From NCBI GenBank assembly GCA_014304965.1, contig JACRTZ010000277.1, forward strand, positions 1-9,728: a DNA stretch of 9,728 bases, given 5' to 3'. Position 1 is the stretch's first letter, and every line of letters begins with the position of its first letter. This DNA is from Vulcanimicrobiota bacterium. Its GTDB lineage: Bacteria > Vulcanimicrobiota > Vulcanimicrobiia > Vulcanimicrobiales > Vulcanimicrobiaceae. Made by a program: the position numbers and the translations under genes. Below, in pieces: positions 1-5,703 of this stretch. The notes under the pieces were generated by a model. That model had not been told where the DNA came from, did no database searches, and worked only from the letters and a program-made list of their open reading frames with translations.

Positions 1-97
1 GGATCGGCGTGGGCGCGGCTTCCGGTTTGCGGGCGCCGAGCAGCGTCGCTCCGGTCACCGCAGCGCCGGCGCCCAGCGCGAACTGCGAGCGCTTCAC
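1..97 (-). CDS. N-terminus of an exported protein, cut by the left edge
   Basis: Only about 32 codons are visible; the rest lies beyond the left edge. A GTG at 97-95 overlaps the MoxR stop as GTGA (94-97) and opens a frame that runs to the edge without a stop. It begins MKRSQFALGAGAAVTG, continues with a short hydrophobic stretch ending near LLGA, then RKPEAAPTP. This looks like an export signal: a basic start, a KR-x-x-F pattern resembling a relaxed twin-arginine (Tat) motif, an Ala/Gly-rich core and then a Pro/Ala-rich segment like the start of a mature domain. No lipobox cysteine is visible. No Shine-Dalgarno sequence is seen, so translation probably depends on coupling to MoxR. The function cannot be told from this piece. 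DUF58 or VWA proteins are common moxR neighbours, but this start does not clearly look like one. Confidence 0.6.
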   Translation of the reverse strand, partial: MKRSQFALGAGAAVTGATLLGARKPEAAPTPI

Positions 98-1035
98 GGC
101 GTCGGAACCGTCGCGATCAGCCGGCCGATGACGGCTTCGGTGTCAACGCGATCGGTCAGCGTTCGATAGTTAAAGGCGAGCCGATGACGCAGCGCCGCCG
201 GCGCGACCGCGCGCACGTCGTCGGGAAGAGCGAAGTCGCGATTGTCGATGAGCGCGCGCGCCCGCGCTAAAGCGACGAGCGCGAGCGAGGCGCGCGGGCT
301 CGCGCCGCGATCGAGGTAGTCGTGCGGGCGCCGCGTTGCGGCGACGAGATCGACGGCGTAGCGGGTCAGGCGCGGCTCCACGTGCACCGCCTGCGCTTCG
401 GCCTGCCAGCGCGCGAGGTCCGCGATGCCGACGACGTCCTGCGGAACGTGCGGCTGCGCGCCGCCGAATCGTTCGACGATGCGAACTTCTTCTTCAAGCG
501 AGGGGTAGCCGACGAGCAATTTCACCAAAAATCGATCCATTTGTGCCAAGGGAAGAGCGTACGTTCCTTCGGCATCGAGCGGATTCATCGTCGCGGTCAC
601 CAGGAACGGTTCGGGCAGACGGTGCGTGACCGGGCCGATGGTCACTTGGCGCTCCTGCATGGCTTCTAAGAGCGCCGACTGCACCTTAGCAGGCGCGCGA
701 TTGATCTCGTCGGCGAGGACGACGTTGGCGAAGATCGGCCCGAGCACGGTCGAAAACTCGGCGCTGCGCTGATCGAAGACGCGCGTGCCGACGACGTCGC
801 TCGGCAGCAGGTCCGGCGTGAATTGTATCCGCTTGAACGCGCCGCCGATCGCCGAGGCGAACGCGCGGCACGCAAGCGTTTTGGCGAGACCCGGCGGCCC
901 TTCGAGCAACACGTGGCCGCCCGCGATGGCCGATTCGAGCAAGCCGTTGACGACCGCGTGCTGGCCGACGATCGTGCGTGCGATCGCTTCGCGCAACATC
1001 TCAGGGCGAGGCGCCACTCGTTCGTTCGCGTTCAT
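94..1035 (-). CDS. MoxR-family AAA+ ATPase
   Basis: 313 residues, normal for a MoxR ATPase. The AAA+ core is complete: Walker A GPPGLAKT at residues 46-53, Walker B with LADEI around 107-111 (D109, E110), the conserved ALLEAMQE segment at 121-128, sensor 1 TATMNP with N151, and a sensor-2-type arginine in GASPRAS (R248) in the C-terminal lid. MoxR proteins are cytoplasmic ATP-driven chaperones that act on partner proteins, often VWA-domain proteins, and are tied to cofactor insertion, envelope stress or cell-wall functions; the substrate here is unknown. The ATG at 1035-1033 was chosen because it overlaps the preceding stop as ATGA (1032-1035) and the protein then starts just before the ATPase core. 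An in-frame GTG at 1194 would add 53 Arg-rich residues that only mirror the gene upstream. The BatD-like gene before it supports an envelope role. Confidence 0.93.
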   Translation of the reverse strand: MNANERVAPRPEMLREAIARTIVGQHAVVNGLLESAIAGGHVLLEGPPGLAKTLACRAFASAIGGAFKRIQFTPDLLPSDVVGTRVFDQRSAEFSTVLGPIFANVVLADEINRAPAKVQSALLEAMQERQVTIGPVTHRLPEPFLVTATMNPLDAEGTYALPLAQMDRFLVKLLVGYPSLEEEVRIVERFGGAQPHVPQDVVGIADLARWQAEAQAVHVEPRLTRYAVDLVAATRRPHDYLDRGASPRASLALVALARARALIDNRDFALPDDVRAVAPAALRHRLAFNYRTLTDRVDTEAVIGRLIATVPTP

Positions 1036-1898
1036 GGGGCGCGGCCCGCGATCAGACGTTCCATTTGCGGACAGGCGTTCGCGATCGCCGCTTCGACCTG
1101 AGCGTCGGGCGCGAAGGAGGCAATTTCGATGGCGCGCAAGGCCGCGCCGAGCGGCGCCTTCTGCAAGTTGCGCCGAAGGCAGAGGTCGTCGCACGTTTCG
1201 TCTGCGCGCGCGCCCGCGCGGCGGCGCAGTTCGGCACGCGCTCGTAGCGCGTTCGCGCGGGTGGGTTGCGCGCGCAGGTTTGCCAGCACGTCGAACAGCG
1301 GATCGCGCGGAGGCTGCGGCGGTGCCGCAGGCGCCGGTGCCGGCGCGGGTTTCGGCGGCGCGTGCGCTTGCCGTTGCGCGCGCGCGAACAGGACGATGAG
1401 GGCCGCGAACGCCGCTGCGGCGAGCGCGAGCAGCGCTGCAGCGATGATGGCAAGCCTGCGTCCGGAAAACGTCCGGGCCGCAGCGGCGTCCGCCGGCAAG
1501 ATGCGCACGGTCACGCCGTTGGTCGCGAAACGGCTCGGTTTATTCGTGCTCGCGTCCACGGCATCGAGCGTAGCTGCCGCAATCGAAACGTCGCCGAGCG
1601 CCGTCGCTTCAAGGCTCATCGTTTCGACGCATTCCGTCCCGCGGCCCGAACTGACACACTGACGCTCGTCGCCAAGCGACACGAAGCCGGCAAGGTTCGG
1701 CAAGACGACGTTGTCCATCGCGAGCAGACGTTCGTCCACGCGTACCGAGATGCGCAGGCGCAACGTCTCGCCGACGTGCAGCGTCGCGGGATCCGCACGC
1801 AGCGTGAAATCGCGCACGTGCAGCGTTTGCAGGCTCGATGCGGGGGCGATCGCCCGTGCGGTGGGCGGCGCCGCTACGGCTTGAGCGACGATAGCCAC
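1032..1898 (-). CDS. BatD-like membrane-anchored protein
   Basis: 288 residues with a visible layout. A short hydrophobic start (MAIVAQAVAAPPTARA) could act as a weak signal peptide. Residues about 25-135 look like a beta-rich extracytoplasmic domain: LRADPATLHVGETLRLRISV, a VVLPNLAGF segment, and two cysteines (C81, C90) that could pair. One membrane helix lies at about 149-171, preceded by RR. A Pro/Ala-rich linker spans about 180-199, and a helical, Arg-rich cytoplasmic tail follows with C236, C240 and C276. The order of Ig-like domain, 'vGe' motif, membrane helix and cytoplasmic tail resembles BatD proteins of MoxR/Bat clusters, though this one is shorter than typical BatD. The GTG at 1898-1896 is inside carA (25-base overlap) and is the first usable start. 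The frame is open further upstream with basic residues (LLVRRV) that would improve a signal peptide, but no standard start codon was seen there. The 3' end overlaps moxR by 4 bases. The family call is inferred from pattern and context. Confidence 0.6.
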   Translation of the reverse strand: MAIVAQAVAAPPTARAIAPASSLQTLHVRDFTLRADPATLHVGETLRLRISVRVDERLLAMDNVVLPNLAGFVSLGDERQCVSSGRGTECVETMSLEATALGDVSIAAATLDAVDASTNKPSRFATNGVTVRILPADAAAARTFSGRRLAIIAAALLALAAAAFAALIVLFARAQRQAHAPPKPAPAPAPAAPPQPPRDPLFDVLANLRAQPTRANALRARAELRRRAGARADETCDDLCLRRNLQKAPLGAALRAIEIASFAPDAQVEAAIANACPQMERLIAGRAP

Positions 1899-2965
1899 TC
1901 GGCGAACAAGTAGCGCGCGTCGAAGGGGCCCGGCGACGCTTCGGGATGAAACTGGACGGCCGATACCCGCAGCGTTTTGTGGCGGAAACCTTCATTCGTA
2001 CCGTCGTTGAGATTGACCATCGTCGCTTCGAGCTCGCTCGGGAGGCTCGGACCGTCGACCGCGTAGCCATGGTTGTGCGCGGTGATCAGCACCGTATCGT
2101 GTTGGATGTCTTTCACCGGCTGATTGCCGCCGCGATGGCCGTAGGGAAGTTTGAAGGTCGTCGCACCGCACGCGAGCGCGAGCAATTGATGGCCCAGACA
2201 CACGCCGAACATCGGCAGCTCGCCGAGCAATCCTTTGAGCGTCGCAATCGTCCCGGGCAGGTCGGTCGGGTCGCCGGGACCCGGCGAAATGACGACGGCA
2301 TCCGGTTCGTTGCCGAGAATCTCTTCGCGCGACACCGAGTACGGCACGACGGTCAGGCGCGCGCCGAGCGCGGCGAGGTCGCGGAGGATCGCTCGCTTGA
2401 CCCCGCAGTCGATCACGACGATGTGCGGCGATCCGTCGGCCGCGGCGATCGTGCGTATTTGGCGCGTCGCGACGTCGGCCACGAGTCCCGCGGTGCTGGT
2501 TTCGCGCGCGTAGGGCGCGAGCGCACTTTCCATCTTTGCGATCGCATTCTCGCCCACGGCGAGCGCGGCGCGAATCGTGCCGTGTTCGCGCAGCACGATT
2601 GTCAGCGCGCGCGTGTCGATGCCGTCGAGCGTCGGGACGCGCTGTTCGACGAGCCAACCCGGCAGATCGCCCACGCTTTCGTGATGCGAGGGGTGGCGCG
2701 AGATGCGTTTTGCGACCGCGCCCGCGACGCACGCGCGCTCGTGTTGCGCCGCGCGGCCGGAGACGCCGTAGTTGCCGATCATTGGATACGTGAACGTCAA
2801 AATCTGCCCGGCATACGACGGGTCGGTCAGGGCTTCTTCGTAGCCCGTCATCCCCGTGAAGAACACGGCTTCGCCCAGCGCGAGCGCCTCGTAACCGATG
2901 CCTTCGCCGTCGAAACGGGTTCCATCCGCGAGGAGGAGCGACGCGGGCGCAGTGGTAGCGATCAC
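1874..2965 (-). CDS. carA: Carbamoyl phosphate synthetase small (glutaminase) subunit
   Basis: 363 residues, full length for CarA. The protein hydrolyses glutamine and passes ammonia to CarB, which makes carbamoyl phosphate for pyrimidine and arginine synthesis. The N-terminal half has the CarA-specific block FFTGMTGYEEALTDPSYAGQ (36-55) followed by YPMIGNYGV. The C-terminal half is a class I glutamine amidotransferase: PGPGDP (228-233), GVCLGHQ with the nucleophile C256, HNHGYAV (297-303), and FHPEASPGP carrying the catalytic H340 and E342. The triad is intact. The GTG start at 2965-2963 overlaps the pyrC stop as GTGA (2962-2965). There is no good Shine-Dalgarno sequence, so coupling to pyrC is likely. 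It ends in TAG at 1874. The next gene is not carB, so the large subunit must be encoded elsewhere. Confidence 0.98.
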   Translation of the reverse strand: MIATTAPASLLLADGTRFDGEGIGYEALALGEAVFFTGMTGYEEALTDPSYAGQILTFTYPMIGNYGVSGRAAQHERACVAGAVAKRISRHPSHHESVGDLPGWLVEQRVPTLDGIDTRALTIVLREHGTIRAALAVGENAIAKMESALAPYARETSTAGLVADVATRQIRTIAAADGSPHIVVIDCGVKRAILRDLAALGARLTVVPYSVSREEILGNEPDAVVISPGPGDPTDLPGTIATLKGLLGELPMFGVCLGHQLLALACGATTFKLPYGHRGGNQPVKDIQHDTVLITAHNHGYAVDGPSLPSELEATMVNLNDGTNEGFRHKTLRVSAVQFHPEASPGPFDARYLFAEWLSSLKP

Positions 2966-4251
2966 GATCGTGCGTTCACTACGCCGTCGCGCATGACGAT
3001 TCTTCCGCCGACGATCGTCGCAACCGCTTTGCGCGGCAACTCCATGCCGTCGAACGGCGTGTTCTTGCCCAACGAATAGAATTTCGCCGAGTCGACGGTC
3101 CAGGGACGATCCGCGAACACGGTGATGTCGGCCGCCGCCCCGACCGCGAGCGTGCCACCCGGCAAATCCAAGATTGCGGCGGGATTGCTCGAAAGCAATT
3201 CGACGAAGCGCCCGAGCGGCAGGTCGGGGATCGCAAGCGCGTACGCGCCGAGCGCCGTTTCCAAGCCGGAAAAGCCGACCGGAGCGTCGCCGAGCAATTG
3301 TTCTTTCTCTTCACGCGCGTGCGGCGCGTGATCGGTGGCGAAGACGTCGATCGTGCCGTCGCGCACCGCTTTGCGCAACGCCGCCGCGTCGGACTCCGCG
3401 CGCAGCGGCGGATTCACTTTCGCGTCCGCCCGGAAGCGTTCGAACGCGTCGTCATGCAAGATCAGGTGGTGCGGCGTGACCTCGCACGTGACGGCGGCGC
3501 CCCGGCCGCGCGCGTAACGGATCAATTCGACGCTTTCGGCCGTCGAGACGTGGGCGATGTGGAAGCGCTTGGCCGTTTCGAGGGCGATCAGGAGGTCGCG
3601 CGCGACGATGACGTCTTCGGCCAGTCCGGGCGAGCCCGCTAGGCCGAGTTGCATCGAACGCGCGCCTTCGTTCATGACCGCGTCGCCTTTGAGGTCGTCG
3701 TCTTCGCAGTGCGATATGAACGGGACCGGCACGTCGCGCGCGTAGATCGCCGCTTGGCGCAGGACGCGCGCGCTTTTGACGGTCCCGCCGTCGTCGCTGA
3801 ATGCAATGGCGCCTGCATCGTACAGCCGCCAGTAGGGAGCGAGTTCGGCGCCGGCGCGCCCTCGCGTGATCGCCGCGCCGGGATAGACCCGCGCAAGATT
3901 CGCCGCCCGTGCGAGCCGCAGCACTTCGGCAATCAGAGCAGGGCTGTCGAGCGCGGGCTCGGTGTTCGGCATGCAGGCAACCGCGGTGAACCCGCCCGCC
4001 ACAGCCGCCGCGGTGCCGGTAGCGATCGTTTCCTTGTGGGCCGCGCCCGGCTCGCGCAGGTGGACGTGCATGTCGATGAAGCCGGGCGCCACGATTGCGC
4101 CGCCCGCTTCGAGCACGTCCCAGTCTCCTTCGGCCGCGATACCTTCGGCGATCTGCACGATGCGTCCGTCGCGAATCAATAGGTCGCGATTCGCATCGAG
4201 TTCTTGGGTTGGATCTACGACGCGGCCCCCGCGAACGAGCAGGGCCGTCAT
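2962..4251 (-). CDS. pyrC: Dihydroorotase, type I
   Basis: 429 residues, usual for a type I (long) dihydroorotase of the amidohydrolase superfamily, which cyclises N-carbamoyl-aspartate to dihydroorotate, step 3 of UMP synthesis. The metal ligands are visible: HVH in DMHVHLREPG (H62, H64), D153 in FSDDG, H181 in SHCED, H234 in HIAHVS and the catalytic D307 in ATDHAPH. D153 replaces the carboxylated lysine of type II enzymes, as in Aquifex and other type I enzymes. The N-terminal RGGRVVDPTQ and the C-terminal GGRIVMRDG strands form the small beta domain of amidohydrolases. The ATG at 4251-4249 overlaps the pyrB stop as ATGA. In Aquifex this class of enzyme works in complex with aspartate carbamoyltransferase, and the adjacent coupled pyrB fits that. 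This is inference here. Confidence 0.97.
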   Translation of the reverse strand: MTALLVRGGRVVDPTQELDANRDLLIRDGRIVQIAEGIAAEGDWDVLEAGGAIVAPGFIDMHVHLREPGAAHKETIATGTAAAVAGGFTAVACMPNTEPALDSPALIAEVLRLARAANLARVYPGAAITRGRAGAELAPYWRLYDAGAIAFSDDGGTVKSARVLRQAAIYARDVPVPFISHCEDDDLKGDAVMNEGARSMQLGLAGSPGLAEDVIVARDLLIALETAKRFHIAHVSTAESVELIRYARGRGAAVTCEVTPHHLILHDDAFERFRADAKVNPPLRAESDAAALRKAVRDGTIDVFATDHAPHAREEKEQLLGDAPVGFSGLETALGAYALAIPDLPLGRFVELLSSNPAAILDLPGGTLAVGAAADITVFADRPWTVDSAKFYSLGKNTPFDGMELPRKAVATIVGGRIVMRDGVVNARS

Positions 4252-5156
4252 TTCTCCCGCCCGTTCACGAGAAAGTCGAGGACGGCCATGCGCACCGGGA
4301 CTCCATGCGAGACCTGTTGCGCGTAGCGCCAGCCTTCGAAGGCGAACACGTCTTGCGTCAACTCGATGCCGCGATTGTACGGCCCCGGATGCATGACGAT
4401 CGCGCCGCGCTTGAGCCGGCCGGCGCGACGTGCGTCGAGCCGATAGTTGCGCGCATAATCTTCGAGCGATGGCAACACCGCAGCGGCAATTCGTTCGCGT
4501 TGAATTCGCAGCAGCACGAGCGCGTCCAGGGTCGGAAGGATCGCGTCGAGATCTCGCTCGATGGTGACGCCGTCGCAGGCCATCGCATCCGGCAATAGCG
4601 TCGGCGGACCGACCAGCACCACGTCGGCACCGAGCAGCTTCAGCCCAATCACGTTCGAGCGCGCGACGCGCGAATGCAAGATGTCGCCGACGAGTGCGAC
4701 GCGCAAGCCTTCGATTCGCCCGAACTCGGCCTTCAGCGTGAGCAAGTCGAGCAACGCTTGCGTCGGATGCGCGTGGCGGCCGTCTCCCGCGTTGATCACG
4801 TGCCCTTCAAACGTTTCGGCAAGACGATACGGAAAGCCGGACTCCGGGTGGCGCGTCACGATCACGCGCACGCCCATAGCCGCGAGCGTGATCGCGGTGT
4901 CCGCGATTGTCTCGCCCTTGCCGAGACTCGACGAACCGGGAGGAAGCGCGACGACGTCGGCGCCGACCCGGCTCTCGGCGATCGCGAACGACACGAACGT
5001 ACGCGTGCTCGCTTCAAAGAACAGGTTGACGACGGTGATGCCCGCCAGTAGATTGCGCGACGGCGGACGCCGGTCGAACGCGTCCGCGCGGTTCAAAAGA
5101 TAGGTGAGTTCGTCGCTCGTGAAGTCGTCGAGATCGAGAAGGCTACGAGCCGGCAT
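4248..5156 (-). CDS. pyrB: Aspartate carbamoyltransferase catalytic chain
   Basis: 302 residues, normal for the catalytic chain that joins carbamoyl phosphate to aspartate (step 2 of UMP synthesis). Visible active-site parts: the carbamoyl phosphate loop ASTRT (S50, T51, R52, T53), the lysine loop SSLGKGET (K80), R102 in TRHPESG, H130 in HPTQ, the aspartate-binding LRIQ (R217, Q219), and HPGPYNRGIE at 256-265. All core catalytic residues appear present. One oddity: the family pattern STRTR-x-SFE reads STRTFVSFA here, so an arginine and a glutamate that are nearly always present are replaced by F54 and A58; the codons were checked (TTC and GCG). No regulatory chain gene (pyrI) is nearby. The ATG at 5156 lies 14 bases inside pyrR and the Shine-Dalgarno is weak. 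It overlaps pyrC by 4 bases at its end. Confidence 0.96.
   Translation of the reverse strand: MPARSLLDLDDFTSDELTYLLNRADAFDRRPPSRNLLAGITVVNLFFEASTRTFVSFAIAESRVGADVVALPPGSSSLGKGETIADTAITLAAMGVRVIVTRHPESGFPYRLAETFEGHVINAGDGRHAHPTQALLDLLTLKAEFGRIEGLRVALVGDILHSRVARSNVIGLKLLGADVVLVGPPTLLPDAMACDGVTIERDLDAILPTLDALVLLRIQRERIAAAVLPSLEDYARNYRLDARRAGRLKRGAIVMHPGPYNRGIELTQDVFAFEGWRYAQQVSHGVPVRMAVLDFLVNGREK
4254..4258 (-). promoter_or_regulatory. Ribosome binding site of pyrC
   Basis: On the minus strand GGGAG lies 2 bases before the pyrC ATG, within the 3' end of pyrB (context GGGCGGGAGAA). The spacing is short, but together with the ATGA overlap it supports the ATG at 4251 as the pyrC start. Confidence 0.45.
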
Positions 5157-5703
5157 CGCGCCCGGCGCGAATGACGACGCGATCGTCGTGCGAAAATGAT
5201 TTTGCGAGATGCACGTCCACGCGTTCGTCGCCGGCGGTTGCGATCGTCCGGCCGACGTAATCGGCTTGCACCGGCAGTTCCCGCCGGCCCCGGTCCACGA
5301 GTGCGGCCAGGCGGATCGCGCGCGGACGGCCGAGATCCGTCACGGCGTCGAGCGCAGAGCGCACCGTACGGCCCGTGTATAAGACGTCGTCAACGATGAC
5401 GACGATTCGATCCGAGAGTTCGTCGTGAATTTCGGATTCAGGCAGCGTCCGCGCGATGTCGTCGTCGCGGTACAGATTGACGTTGAGGAAGCCGAGGCCC
5501 GGCTTGCTCCCGCCGATCGCCTCGATGCGCGCCGCTAAGCGGCGTGCGAGTTGTTCGCCGCCGCGCCGAATGCCGATAATCACGACGCCGTTTTGCGCGT
5601 CCTCGGGTTCCAAAATTTGGTGCGCGAGGCGCGCGATCACACGATCGATTTGTTCGGCCGTCATCACGGTTCGCTCGCGCGATACCTCGAGCGCCGATTT
5701 CAT
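5143..5703 (-). CDS. pyrR: PyrR, pyrimidine regulator / uracil phosphoribosyltransferase
   Basis: 186 residues, typical PyrR length. The family has a type I phosphoribosyltransferase fold, converts uracil and PRPP to UMP, and in many bacteria binds pyr mRNA in response to UMP to lower expression. The PRPP-binding signature is clear: VVIVDDVLYTGRTVRSAL at about 101-118, with D105, D106 and the TGRT turn. Also PyrR-like are the IGIRRGGEQLARRLA segment at 43-57, LYRDD at 78-82, and LVDRGRRELP followed by ADYVGRTI (135-154). The ATG at 5703-5701 was chosen because the protein then begins as family members do (KSALEVSRERTVMTAEQIDRVI), overlaps the valS stop as ATGA, and has a good ribosome binding site. 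An in-frame start at 6348 only translates valS in the wrong frame. It overlaps pyrB by 14 bases. There is no untranslated leader in front of it. Confidence 0.96.
   Translation of the reverse strand: MKSALEVSRERTVMTAEQIDRVIARLAHQILEPEDAQNGVVIIGIRRGGEQLARRLAARIEAIGGSKPGLGFLNVNLYRDDDIARTLPESEIHDELSDRIVVIVDDVLYTGRTVRSALDAVTDLGRPRAIRLAALVDRGRRELPVQADYVGRTIATAGDERVDVHLAKSFSHDDRVVIRAGRDAGS

Noticed and set aside
1036..1194. Longer MoxR start at a GTG, adding 53 residues
   Set aside because: The added part is Arg-rich and lies over the BatD-like gene. The ATG at 1035 gives a normal MoxR start and a 4-base overlap.
1321..1360. Repetitive GC-rich stretch of GCCGGTGCCGGCGCGGG type
   Set aside because: It encodes the Pro/Ala linker of the BatD-like protein; imprecise codon repetition, not a tandem repeat element.
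1946..3079. Plus-strand open frame of 377 codons
   Set aside because: Antisense to carA and the end of pyrC, both certain genes; the composition (Arg, His, Ala, Val) is typical of a shadow frame.
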